Assembly: GCA_910584595.1 (NCBI GenBank)
Contig: CAJUBQ010000113.1
Coordinates: 1-13,709 of the forward strand
From: an uncultured Eubacterium sp.
GTDB taxonomy: Bacteria > Bacillota > Clostridia > Lachnospirales > Lachnospiraceae
Reading direction: 5' to 3'
DNA length: 13,709 nt
This document shows positions 1-6,674 of this stretch, one piece after another. Numbering within the stretch: the stretch's first letter is position 1; every line of letters begins with the position of its first letter. The notes under the pieces are model-generated. The model saw nothing but the letters and a program-made list of their open reading frames with translations, had not been told where the DNA came from and did no database searches. Both the position numbers and the translations under genes were made by a program.

Positions 1-2
1 TA

Positions 3-77
3 GAGTATGGCATAAAAGCGCTAACTATCCAAGGCGGTGGATTTGACGCTTACGAAGAAAATGAGTTGAGGCTTTAA
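3..77 (+). CDS. C-terminal tail of an unidentified protein (partial)
   Basis: An open frame enters from the left edge and reads 24 residues (EYGIKALTIQGG, then GFDAYEENELRL) before TAA at 75-77. I do not recognise the protein and claim no function. Its stop lies only 8 bp from the stop of the convergent STAND gene, so the two genes meet tail to tail with no room for a terminator between them. The composition is plausible for real coding sequence, but 24 codons are little to judge by and chance remains possible. Confidence 0.4.
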   Translation, partial: EYGIKALTIQGGGFDAYEENELRL

Positions 78-85
78 GTAAAACA

Positions 86-2641
86 TTAATTTGGAAGCTG
101 ACTTAAGGCATTATTTGATAAAGCAATTCCTGATTTATAATTTATAGTATTACTTTTTTCTAATGATAATTTCCAATATTCTTTGGCCTTCATATAGTCT
201 TGCTGATAAAAGGCTACAATCCCTAGATTATAATATGCATTAATGACTCCTATAATAAAATTTATCTCATTGGCAATTTGCAATGATTTCATAAAATTTG
301 ACATAGCACTATCATATTGATGTAGATTCATATAGTAGTTACCAATATTTCCTAGACATGTACACTCATTACGTTTATCACCTAATTCAATAGAATAATC
401 TAGGCAAATTTCAAAATATTTGAATGCTGCTTCAAATTGATTTAATGCTTTATATGCTGTCGCAATATTTCCGCAAATTCGCAATAAGAGATGTTTATCA
501 TTACCCGAGCAGGACAGTGCTTGATTATAATATTTAAGAGCATTATCATATTGTCCAAGGTGTTTGTATGCAATGCCAATATTGATAAAAATATTACAAT
601 TTATTTCATGATCTGAATCTGGATACAATTTGTTAAGAAACTCCAGCGCTTCAAAAAAAGTCTCCAGACAGAGTGCAAATTCTCCTTGATCTTTTTGAAT
701 GATTCCTTCAGCATTTTTATATCTTGAGAGGAGTTGCCATTTTTCTGAATCAGTCAGCTCTTCAGAAGATGACACGATAAAATAATATTTTTTTAATATA
801 TTAAGTGCATTGCCATCTTCTCCAATATAATGATATGCTTGAGCAATAAAAGTTATCATTTGAAATAGATTAAAGTTTTGTATATAAGAGTCGTATAACT
901 TTATTTGCTCTTGAATGAATTTGATTGTTTGAGTGTAATAACCTAGTATATAGAGTTTGGATGCAACGTTTGTAGTAAAATTTAGTGTATCAATATCATT
1001 GATATTGCAATTATATGAAATGATTTGTATGGCATGTCTAATAATTCTATTAATAAGCTCTTTTTCAGAAGTATTTGTTATTCGATCAGGCATAATTTTT
1101 GAAAAGATTTCTATTGTTTTTTCATATTGAGTCTGATATTCGCAATCTTCTTGCATTTGTAAACGAATAAATTCCTGAGTAATTCCATGCATACTGGCGA
1201 AATCGTTCTGCGTTTTTAATAATGAATAATTTTTTATTATGAGTATTATAGAGTTAAATTTATCTAAAGAATATTGTTGTGATAGCACAAAGATATCACG
1301 TAGTGGAATATCATGAGTATCCAAAAAGGAGAGGATGTTTAGTATATCTTTGGCATCTTTAGATTGACTAACAATTTTATCATATGATAGCTTCCAAGCA
1401 GTATATGCAGTTTTTTTATATTTTGATAATGGTTTATTAAGAATATCATGTTTATGTTGTTTATAAATTTGTATGTATTCCACGAAAGAATTTTGTGTTT
1501 TATTTACATATGCTCTAGCATATTCTAATGCCAAAGGATAGTTTTCAAGTAAGTCACACAGGGTAGCGATTACTTCCGTATCCTGTTCCGTTTGCTTGCG
1601 ATTATTTGAATAGTTCATCAAAAAAAATTTAGCTTCTTCAGGAGTAAATGTATCAATTGGAATTACTGAAAACTCATCCAAATCAATATTTGAGTTTTGT
1701 GTTGTTATTATAATATCTGAATTGGGAAAAACACATTTTTCGGTTAATAATTCTAGTGAAATATCATCCGCACCATCATATACAATTAATGAATTTGGAA
1801 ATTCTCCAATAAATGAAGATAGTATAGTAGTTAAGTAATTAAAATTTTCTTCTTTTTCATTAATTAGCTTATAAGTTATAGCAGCGGTATTAAATTCATT
1901 TAATAATTCTATTTCAGTATCAGATGAGAACCACATAATTAATCTGTATTTGTTCTGTAATTGAAAAACTATCTCTTGTACTATCTGCGTCTTGCCTATT
2001 CCGCCGACACCTGTTAGAAAAACCAATTTATCTTTGCTTAGTTTTAATAAAATTTCTTCTATTATTTGATTGCGTCCATAGAATAATTTGTTCTTTTTAC
2101 CAATATTATACAAAGTAGAGCAAAATTCACCCCCTTGCCCTTTATTAATTGTGGGGCGAGAAATTTTTAATTCAGATACAATTTCCTGTTTCACATTTTG
2201 CAATTCATTTGTGATAGATTTTTGAGTAGTATCTATTTTTTGTAATATGATTTTTCCTTCCACACTTAATATCTTATTGAGTAATAAATTGAGCTCATCT
2301 ATATATTTTTCTAGGCAACATTTGATTTTTTCACTTCCAACATATTTTAAGTCTGGATAATTATTATAAAATCTATTAATAAAATTATCTTTTTCTTTAT
2401 CAGAGATAAAAAGATAATTCTGATATAATAAAAGAGGATTTTGAGCTAAAAAATCACGAACCTGTTCTTGTTCATACTGTTCCTTAAGTTTATCCTCTAA
2501 AAGAGATAGAATAGATTCATCAAATTTATCAAAATAGGCAACCATAGTCTTTTGATCTTGGAAATTACAAAATTTGGTTGCAAAAATTGATTCGAAAATT
2601 GCTAATGAAATAGAACCCAATTCTTTTAATTGCTTAATCAT
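86..2641 (-). CDS. STAND/NLR-like NTPase with C-terminal TPRs
   Basis: An 851-aa protein with the order helical N-terminus, NB-ARC-like NTPase, winged helix, TPR array. Seen: a YGR motif at about 188-190, Walker A GVGGIGKT (211-218), Walker B LIVYDGADD (285-293), a sensor-like IITTQ (311-315), a GLPL-like YPLALEYA (368-375) and an MHD-like MHG (484-486). TPR-type repeats run from about 560 to 840, for example the IGIAYKHLGQYDNALKYYNQ segment. Known: STAND ATPases of this architecture act as signal-gated oligomerising switches, and many bacterial members defend against phage. Inferred: TPRs sense, NTPase oligomerises, N-terminus signals. Residues 1-165 match no effector I can name (no nuclease, TIR or protease motif). 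ATG at 2641 follows AGGAGGT (2648-2654) with 6-nt spacing. It lies 60 bp downstream of the XRE gene on the same strand, so co-transcription is possible. It is visibly AT-richer than the mobilization genes, which suggests separate acquisition. Confidence 0.85.
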   Translation of the reverse strand: MIKQLKELGSISLAIFESIFATKFCNFQDQKTMVAYFDKFDESILSLLEDKLKEQYEQEQVRDFLAQNPLLLYQNYLFISDKEKDNFINRFYNNYPDLKYVGSEKIKCCLEKYIDELNLLLNKILSVEGKIILQKIDTTQKSITNELQNVKQEIVSELKISRPTINKGQGGEFCSTLYNIGKKNKLFYGRNQIIEEILLKLSKDKLVFLTGVGGIGKTQIVQEIVFQLQNKYRLIMWFSSDTEIELLNEFNTAAITYKLINEKEENFNYLTTILSSFIGEFPNSLIVYDGADDISLELLTEKCVFPNSDIIITTQNSNIDLDEFSVIPIDTFTPEEAKFFLMNYSNNRKQTEQDTEVIATLCDLLENYPLALEYARAYVNKTQNSFVEYIQIYKQHKHDILNKPLSKYKKTAYTAWKLSYDKIVSQSKDAKDILNILSFLDTHDIPLRDIFVLSQQYSLDKFNSIILIIKNYSLLKTQNDFASMHGITQEFIRLQMQEDCEYQTQYEKTIEIFSKIMPDRITNTSEKELINRIIRHAIQIISYNCNINDIDTLNFTTNVASKLYILGYYTQTIKFIQEQIKLYDSYIQNFNLFQMITFIAQAYHYIGEDGNALNILKKYYFIVSSSEELTDSEKWQLLSRYKNAEGIIQKDQGEFALCLETFFEALEFLNKLYPDSDHEINCNIFINIGIAYKHLGQYDNALKYYNQALSCSGNDKHLLLRICGNIATAYKALNQFEAAFKYFEICLDYSIELGDKRNECTCLGNIGNYYMNLHQYDSAMSNFMKSLQIANEINFIIGVINAYYNLGIVAFYQQDYMKAKEYWKLSLEKSNTINYKSGIALSNNALSQLPN

Positions 2642-2701
2642 AATAATACCTCCTGATGTATATAATATTTTTATAATCTCTATATTTAAATAAATGCTTT
2701 T

Positions 2702-3247
2702 TTACTTTTGGGGATTCAACCCAATCTCATCCATAGTCTCATCATGTGCCTTCTGTATCTTCAAATTCAAATCAAAAGGTTCCGATTCCGGATAAATATC
2801 CATCCATAAATTAAAATCTGCTTCCGCTTTCAACAACGCTTCCCCACGCTTTTTTACATCTTTAATAGAATTACACTTCTCTACTTCTTTCCTATATTCC
2901 TCATAGCGGTCACACCATGAACGCATCAAAGAAAGTGTGCCAAAGCTGACGGCAACCATATCATTGCCGTCCTGATCCTGATACTCAAATAAATGACCGT
3001 CATATTGCCGGAACACTTGAAATAGCCTGTGCATGGCTTTGATGCCGTCAAAATCAGAGTTGGTTAATACCTCGACATTGACAGCCAGAGCTTTTGCAAT
3101 AGTTTCAAGCGATTTTGGCTTGGGATTACGCCGACCGCTTTCGTATGCACGAATATATGCTTCACTTGCACCAACCAATTCCCCTAATTGTTTTTGCGTT
3201 AAGTTTCTTTCCTGCCTGATTCTTCTTATATTTTCTCCAACAGTCAT
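2702..3247 (-). CDS. XRE-family transcriptional repressor of the excision module
   Basis: A 181-aa protein with a canonical N-terminal HTH_3 domain: ENIRRIRQERNLTQKQLGEL, then VGASEAYIRAYESGRRNPKP, then SLETIAKALAV. The charged C-terminal half (from about residue 75) is an uncharacterised oligomerisation or sensing region with no peptidase motif. The frame stays open upstream to 3427, but that stretch translates to low-complexity hydrophobic sequence and overlaps the divergent promoter. The start at 3245-3247 is chosen because AGGAGG (3253-3258) lies 5 nt before it. The gene is divergent from xis-int, the usual arrangement for a repressor that controls excision. Direct repeats in the divergent region are its likely operators. 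Read-through into the STAND gene would tie that gene to the same control. Confidence 0.85.
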   Translation of the reverse strand: MTVGENIRRIRQERNLTQKQLGELVGASEAYIRAYESGRRNPKPKSLETIAKALAVNVEVLTNSDFDGIKAMHRLFQVFRQYDGHLFEYQDQDGNDMVAVSFGTLSLMRSWCDRYEEYRKEVEKCNSIKDVKKRGEALLKAEADFNLWMDIYPESEPFDLNLKIQKAHDETMDEIGLNPQK

Positions 3248-3289
3248 GATGACCTCCTGCAAAGTAACTTTCAAAATTGAAATGATATA

Positions 3290-3298
3290 AATATAGCA
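3290..3298 (-). promoter_or_regulatory. Candidate extended -10 promoter of the XRE gene
   Basis: On the minus strand the sequence reads TGC-TATATT (3298 down to 3290), an extended -10 element about 43 nt upstream of the XRE start codon. No good -35 sits at the right distance, as is common for extended -10 promoters. The whole upstream stretch is AT-rich, so a chance match is possible. Confidence 0.35.
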
Positions 3299-3333
3299 TA
3301 CCACATAAAGTGAAAAAAATAAAGAAAAAGATA

Positions 3334-3362
3334 TTGACACGAAACAAATGTTGCGATAGTAT
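3334..3362 (+). promoter_or_regulatory. Sigma-A promoter of xis-int
   Basis: A perfect -35 TTGACA (3334-3339), a 17-bp spacer and -10 TAGTAT (3357-3362) give a near-consensus promoter. Transcription would start near 3369, about 60 nt upstream of the xis ATG. A 15-bp direct repeat (3341-3355) occupies almost the entire spacer, so a protein bound there would block RNA polymerase directly. Confidence 0.75.
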
Positions 3363-3408
3363 ATACATACAACACAACAGAAACAAATGTTGCGCATCAG
3401 AAACAAAT
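3341..3408 (+). promoter_or_regulatory. Operator repeats for the excision promoter
   Basis: GAAACAAATGTTGCG occurs exactly at 3341-3355 and 3380-3394, and a shorter GAAACAAAT at 3400-3408. Each full copy contains an AACA-nn-TGTT dyad, which fits a dimeric HTH repressor. Copy 1 lies between -35 and -10, copy 2 just after the expected transcription start, and the partial copy in the leader. I infer that the divergent XRE protein binds here and keeps xis-int silent. Confidence 0.65.
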
Positions 3409-3428
3409 ATAAAAACGGAGGAAACAAA

Positions 3429-3623
3429 ATGAACGAGAAACTTTATTACAATGCCGCAGACATTGCGGCGATGCTCGGCATCAGCATGGGAAAGTCCTAT
3501 AAGATTCTGCGGGAGATGAACCGCGAATTATCTTCCAAAGGCTTCCTCACAATTGCAGGTAAAATTCCTGTAGCATATTTCAAAGAAAAATGGTACGGGG
3601 CGGCAAAGGAGGCGGTTGTATGA
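3429..3623 (+). CDS. xis: Excisionase-like small HTH protein
   Basis: A 64-aa protein with a MerR/excisionase-type winged helix: YYNAADIAAMLGISMGKSYK, then ILREMNRELSSKGF. Recombination directionality factors of this class bind the attachment arms and push the integrase toward excision. The start at 3429 is chosen because GGAGG (3417-3421) lies 7 nt upstream. An in-frame ATG at 3387 lies within an operator repeat and has no ribosome binding site. The stop overlaps the integrase start in an ATGA (3620-3623), so the two are translationally coupled. The function rests on size, fold and position; a small activator with the same fold is the alternative. Confidence 0.75.
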   Translation: MNEKLYYNAADIAAMLGISMGKSYKILREMNRELSSKGFLTIAGKIPVAYFKEKWYGAAKEAVV

Positions 3624-4693
3624 GTTGTAATGCGAAGAAAGATCCAAACGGCACTTGGAGGATACAGTACCGCTGGACGGATTGGACAGGAACAAAAAAG
3701 AAGTCGCAGAAAAGAGGGTTCAAAACAAAGAAGGAAGCGGAAGAATGGTATGCGCACTTTCTTCTGCAGCAATCTTCTGATCCTACAATGACGCTGGCTG
3801 ACTTTTGGGAGATTTATAAGGCGGATATGGAAAAACGCCTGCGGAAAACTACCATGAAGCAGAAGGAGTATGTGATGAACGATAAGGTTCTGCCTTACTT
3901 TGGCAGTACGCCAATCAATGAAATCACAGCGCCTATGATAAGAAAGTGGCAGGGCGAGATGATGGAGAAAGGATTCAAGCCGACTTACCTGAAAACCATA
4001 CATAACCAGCTCAGCGCAATTCTAAATTATGCAGTCAATTTTTACGATTTGCGCTCCAATCCATGCCGGAAAGCGGGAAGCATGGGTAAGAGCAGGGCGG
4101 ATGAAAGACCGTACTGGACTTTGGAGGAATTTCAGAAGTTCTCGGATGCGATTATGGATAAGCAGGATTCGTGGGTTGCATTTCAGATTCTATTCTGGAC
4201 GGGGATGCGACTTGGAGAACTGCTTGCCATTCAGGTAAAGGATATAAATTTTGAGGAAGGCACGATTACCGTTGATGAATCCCTTGCGAGGATTGACGGA
4301 GAAGATTTAATTACTGCGCCGAAAACGGAAAGTTCCATAAGGGTAATTACCATACACAAGGAATTGCAGGAGGTAATCAAAGAGTATATTTCAACGCTTT
4401 ATCGGGCAAGGGCTGGCACACGTCTTTTTGCAGGAAGGACAAAGAGTTTCTTTGAGCATGAAATGGAACGTGGAATCAAGCTGTCAGGCGTGAAAAAGAT
4501 TACCGTCCATTGTACCCGCCACAGCCATGCGAGTATGCTTGTGCAGATGGGATTCAGCCCTGTTGAGATCGCAAAGCGGTTGGGGCATGGGAAAGTAACG
4601 ACTACGATTGAAACATACTGTCATCAGTCTATGGATGCGCAGATAAAAATTGCAGACAGGCTTGGAAAAGAAGAGATGAGCAAAACGCATTAA
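3620..4693 (+). CDS. int: Tyrosine-family site-specific integrase
   Basis: A 357-aa integrase. Seen in order: an N-terminal arm-binding domain of the AP2-like type (about 8-50, including GTWRIQYRWTDWTG), a SAM-like core-binding domain (about 60-150, starting MTLADFWEIYKAD) and a C-terminal catalytic domain. Catalytic residues visible are Arg in TGMRLGELL, the H-x-x-R box in VHCTRHSH, His in LGHGKVTT and the nucleophile Tyr333 in IETYCHQ. Length and order match integrases of Tn916-like and other clostridial elements. The start at 3620 is preferred over an in-frame ATG at 3590 because AAAGGAGG (3605-3612) sits 7 nt before it and it overlaps the xis stop. The catalytic set is complete, so the enzyme should be active. 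No attachment site can be recognised, and an IS lies 28 bp beyond its stop. Confidence 0.93.
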   Translation: MSCNAKKDPNGTWRIQYRWTDWTGTKKKSQKRGFKTKKEAEEWYAHFLLQQSSDPTMTLADFWEIYKADMEKRLRKTTMKQKEYVMNDKVLPYFGSTPINEITAPMIRKWQGEMMEKGFKPTYLKTIHNQLSAILNYAVNFYDLRSNPCRKAGSMGKSRADERPYWTLEEFQKFSDAIMDKQDSWVAFQILFWTGMRLGELLAIQVKDINFEEGTITVDESLARIDGEDLITAPKTESSIRVITIHKELQEVIKEYISTLYRARAGTRLFAGRTKSFFEHEMERGIKLSGVKKITVHCTRHSHASMLVQMGFSPVEIAKRLGHGKVTTTIETYCHQSMDAQIKIADRLGKEEMSKTH

Positions 4694-4721
4694 TTTAAGG
4701 TTTTCATTTGGCAGTTTGTTT

Positions 4722-4738
4722 TTCAGAGTTAAAATAAC
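4722..4738 (+). repeat. Candidate left terminal inverted repeat of the IS
   Basis: TTCAGAGTTAAAATAAC pairs with the inverted sequence at 6135-6151 (13 of 17 identical). It lies 75 bp beyond the transposase stop and 28 bp after the int stop. Confidence 0.5.
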
Positions 4739-4743
4739 AGGAA

Positions 4744-4756
4744 TTTATGACATAAA
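4744..4756. other. Short perfect palindrome inside the IS left end
   Basis: TTTATG-A-CATAAA is a 6-bp perfect dyad around a single base, just inside the left inverted repeat. Its role is unknown. It could be a transposase subterminal site, or chance in AT-rich sequence. Confidence 0.3.
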
Positions 4757-4812
4757 AAACAGACGTAAGTCCAAAGACCTACGAAGAACAGTCAGTATTC
4801 AGTTCGGAAGTA

Positions 4813-6108
4813 TCAGGCCGAGCGTTTGACGGATTTCAGTTTGCGGTAAGACTGTCCGGGGTATGTGGCGGTCACGGCAACCGCAACAGCCAGCAGACTG
4901 ATGTGGGCAAACGTATTCAGGTTTGTAACAGAAGATTTATTTCTTACCCACATACGTTCCTGACCGGTATTTTTAAAGCGGGAATTGTACCGTTCGCATT
5001 CCATACGCAGGGAATAGCTGGTTTTAAAATATTTGCTGCTGCGGTCGAGGGAAAGGCGTAAGTCGTTTGGAATAGTAACCCATTTTGTGCAGCCCCGGTT
5101 CTTTTTGCCAGTGTGAAATTTTACATGGTCAATCGGACATTTGCCAGAAAGCTTAAAAGGACAGCAGTATTTCTGCTTTACACGGTTTTGATCATAGCAC
5201 CTGCCATCCCGTTTCATGGCAAGACCTGCTTCACAGGCGGGAACACCGACGGGAAGGAGTTTTGTATCTTTTGTATTGCGTTTGTTAAGCGGGATGATAC
5301 ACTCGCCGCCATAAAGTCTGCTGACCTGATTGTAAATGCTTTTGACATCATATCCTTTGTTAGCGAGGAAGGTGCATTCCGTAACGGGCAGGAAGCTATG
5401 TGTGTCAGCAAGGATATCCAGAGCAACGGTGGAGTCAGCGGTTTCAGCAGTGGTAGTCAATTCGCTGATGGGAAGACCGGATATACAGTCCACAAGGACA
5501 TGGCTTTTGTATCCCCAATAGAAATCAAAGTTTTTTTCACCGGATTGATTGGATGCGGCATGAACACCGAGTTTACAGTCTTTATCGGCTTTGGGCTGGT
5601 TGTCAGGCTTAAACTTATGTGACAGAAAAGATTTCGGGTTATTTTGCGAAGTGTTGGCATGAATTGGAGTTGAGTGCAGACCAATAAAAGAGGTATCAAT
5701 AATGCCTTTGCTTTCAAGGAGCAAAACCTGTGACTGCATGATGTCAGACAATACTGTATGGTCAAAGTTTTTAAGGAAGCGGTCAAACGTCCAGTAGGAG
5801 GGGAGCGGGAGGGAAATATCAAAACCGCAGTAGTGAGCGATGAGAAGGTTGTTGTTCAGGTAATCGACAAGGTCGGTTATCCTGGAGAAGCCTTCACACT
5901 TCATCACAATAAAAGCACAAATCATGGCATGATTGGAAAATCCTCTGCGTCCGGTTTTCGGGTATTCCTGAACAAAGGACAAATCGAGGTTCATGAAAAG
6001 GGAATCATAAAACTTGGCAACAGGCTGAGAGGTAAAAAGACGAATGTCTTGGATAATTTCCTGGCGGTAGATAATAATCAGCTCCTTTCGGTGAATTGAT
6101 TTTGACAA
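4813..6108 (-). CDS. IS1182/IS4-like DDE transposase, probably catalytically dead
   Basis: A 431-aa transposase of normal length. Seen: an N-terminal DNA-binding part (GRRGFSNHAMICAFI at about 53-67), a catalytic core with HSTPIHANTSQNNPKSF (from 145), a conserved VDCISGLPISELTTTAETAD block (206-225), FLANKGYD (247-254), a cysteine cluster (C304, C315, C316, C324, C340) and the C-terminal RMECERYNSRFK (368-379) carrying the glutamate. In related families the first box reads DSTP and the second ADKGYD. Here the two catalytic aspartates are replaced by His145 (CAC) and Asn250 (AAC). Both are one-base changes from an Asp codon, which suggests the enzyme has lost activity with the frame intact. 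The family name is a best guess. The frame begins at TTG 6108 with no clear ribosome binding site; an alternative start is given separately. Confidence 0.85.
   Translation of the reverse strand: MSKSIHRKELIIIYRQEIIQDIRLFTSQPVAKFYDSLFMNLDLSFVQEYPKTGRRGFSNHAMICAFIVMKCEGFSRITDLVDYLNNNLLIAHYCGFDISLPLPSYWTFDRFLKNFDHTVLSDIMQSQVLLLESKGIIDTSFIGLHSTPIHANTSQNNPKSFLSHKFKPDNQPKADKDCKLGVHAASNQSGEKNFDFYWGYKSHVLVDCISGLPISELTTTAETADSTVALDILADTHSFLPVTECTFLANKGYDVKSIYNQVSRLYGGECIIPLNKRNTKDTKLLPVGVPACEAGLAMKRDGRCYDQNRVKQKYCCPFKLSGKCPIDHVKFHTGKKNRGCTKWVTIPNDLRLSLDRSSKYFKTSYSLRMECERYNSRFKNTGQERMWVRNKSSVTNLNTFAHISLLAVAVAVTATYPGQSYRKLKSVKRSA
6073..6088 (-). promoter_or_regulatory. Possible true transposase start: AAAGGAG followed by ATT
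   Basis: On the minus strand AAAGGAG (6088-6082) is followed 6 nt later by an in-frame ATT (6075-6073), a rare start codon known in some insertion sequences. The frame's TTG at 6108 has no ribosome binding site and lies at the expected transcription start of the promoter just upstream. Starting at ATT would remove 11 residues and no recognised domain. Confidence 0.3.
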
Positions 6109-6112
6109 CTTA

Positions 6113-6121
6113 ATTATACCA
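6113..6121 (-). promoter_or_regulatory. Extended -10 promoter of the transposase
   Basis: The minus strand reads TGG-TATAAT (6121 down to 6113), a perfect extended -10. No good -35 is present. Transcription would begin near 6106, almost at the TTG that opens the reading frame, which favours a start further inside. Confidence 0.5.
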
Positions 6122-6134
6122 TTAGGAGCTGGTT

Positions 6135-6151
6135 GTTACTATAAATTTGAA
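6135..6151 (+). repeat. Candidate right terminal inverted repeat of the IS
   Basis: GTTACTATAAATTTGAA is the inverted partner of 4722-4738 (13 of 17). A close variant of this sequence occurs again at 6595-6610, which complicates its reading as an IS end. Confidence 0.45.
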
Positions 6152-6249
6152 GTGATAAAAGAGGTTGCCATGCCTCGCAAACCCGCATAAATACTGAATG
6201 TGTGGAGTTTTGCTCATGGCTATTGGAAAAGTGGAAAGGGGTGAGGAAA

Positions 6250-6573
6250 ATGGCGTGTAAGCGTGAAGCGAGGTTTCGCCGTAATACAATCGCATTTTGG
6301 GTGAGTGATGAAGAAAAAGCCCAAGTAGAAGCGGGGATTATCCTATCGGGACTTTCCAAAGGAGATTATTACCGTAAAGCTGTATTAGGGCAGGAAGTGA
6401 CGGTAACTGCCGGAAATTATATGTCTAACAGGGTTGCAAAAGTGTTAGAGCAGATATTGGATCATCTGAAAAATGGGAATACGGAAGATGTAAAATTATT
6501 GATGGAGTTGATAAAGCAGTTATTAGAAATCAGACAGAGTGAAAATGCCGTCGCGGGTAACAGAAGTGTTTAG
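6250..6573 (+). CDS. mobC: MobC-like mobilization accessory protein
   Basis: A 107-aa basic protein. Residues 7-50 (EARFRRNTIAFWVSDEEKAQ, then VEAGIILSGLSKGDYYRKAV) match the ribbon-helix-helix pattern of relaxosome accessory proteins: a short beta strand, two helices and the LSKGDYYRKAVLG ending. These bind near oriT and help the relaxase reach the nick site. The C-terminal half is a helical, charged oligomerisation region. The start at 6250 is chosen over an in-frame ATG at 6202 because a purine-rich site (AAAGGGGTGAGG, 6235-6246) precedes it and the conserved part begins there. It is the first gene of the mobilization block, 99 bp after the IS. A transcriptional regulator with the same fold is the main alternative. 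Confidence 0.7.
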   Translation: MACKREARFRRNTIAFWVSDEEKAQVEAGIILSGLSKGDYYRKAVLGQEVTVTAGNYMSNRVAKVLEQILDHLKNGNTEDVKLLMELIKQLLEIRQSENAVAGNRSV

Positions 6574-6580
6574 GAAACAG

Positions 6581-6612
6581 ATTAGGCTGTTGGAGTAACT
6601 ATAAAGTTGACT
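6581..6612 (+). repeat. Second copy of the sequence at the IS right end
   Basis: This 32-bp stretch matches 6121-6152 without gaps at 22 of 32 positions, including ATTAGG at the same distance from ACTATAAA. One copy lies about 100 bp upstream of mobC and the other about 60 bp upstream of parM. It may be a relic IS end, a shared regulatory site or part of a partition site; I cannot tell which. Confidence 0.4.
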
Positions 6613-6674
6613 ATTTTCCAGGAGTAAAAGAACATCTGGCGGCAAGATGGGAATTAACAACATGGAGGATATCT

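Larger units (their letters stand above)
4722..6151 (-). mobile_element. Insertion sequence with DDE transposase
   Basis: The IS contains one transposase gene flanked by a candidate imperfect 17-bp terminal inverted repeat. The left end TTCAGAGTTAAAATAAC (4722-4738) matches the inverted right end GTTACTATAAATTTGAA (6135-6151) at 13 of 17 positions. I see no convincing target-site duplication, so the exact ends are provisional. It sits between int and the mobilization genes without visibly breaking a gene. Confidence 0.6.

Noticed and set aside
2702..3247. XRE protein as the antitoxin for the RES-like protein
   Set aside because: It lies more than 8 kb away, has its own operator context at xis-int and looks like an ordinary HTH_3 repressor, unlike the Xre/MbcA-type antitoxins that sit next to RES toxins.
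3248..3427. Upstream extension of the XRE gene (60 additional codons)
   Set aside because: It translates to low-complexity Phe/Ile/Tyr/Cys-rich sequence, overlaps the divergent promoter and operators, and lacks a ribosome binding site; the start at 3247 has a good one.
3387..3428. Earlier ATG for the excisionase-like gene
   Set aside because: The ATG lies inside an operator repeat and has no ribosome binding site, whereas GGAGG is ideally spaced before 3429.
5113..5622. 169-codon + strand reading frame inside the IS
   Set aside because: It is antisense to the conserved transposase core, with no ribosome binding site or recognisable domain; a shadow of the real gene.
6165..6193. Possible promoter upstream of the MobC-like gene (TTGCCA, 17 bp, TAAATA)
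   Set aside because: The -35 is fair but the -10 matches the consensus poorly; too weak to list.
6202..6249. Earlier ATG for the MobC-like gene
   Set aside because: The additional 16 residues precede the conserved ribbon-helix-helix region, and the purine-rich ribosome binding site lies within them, just before 6250.
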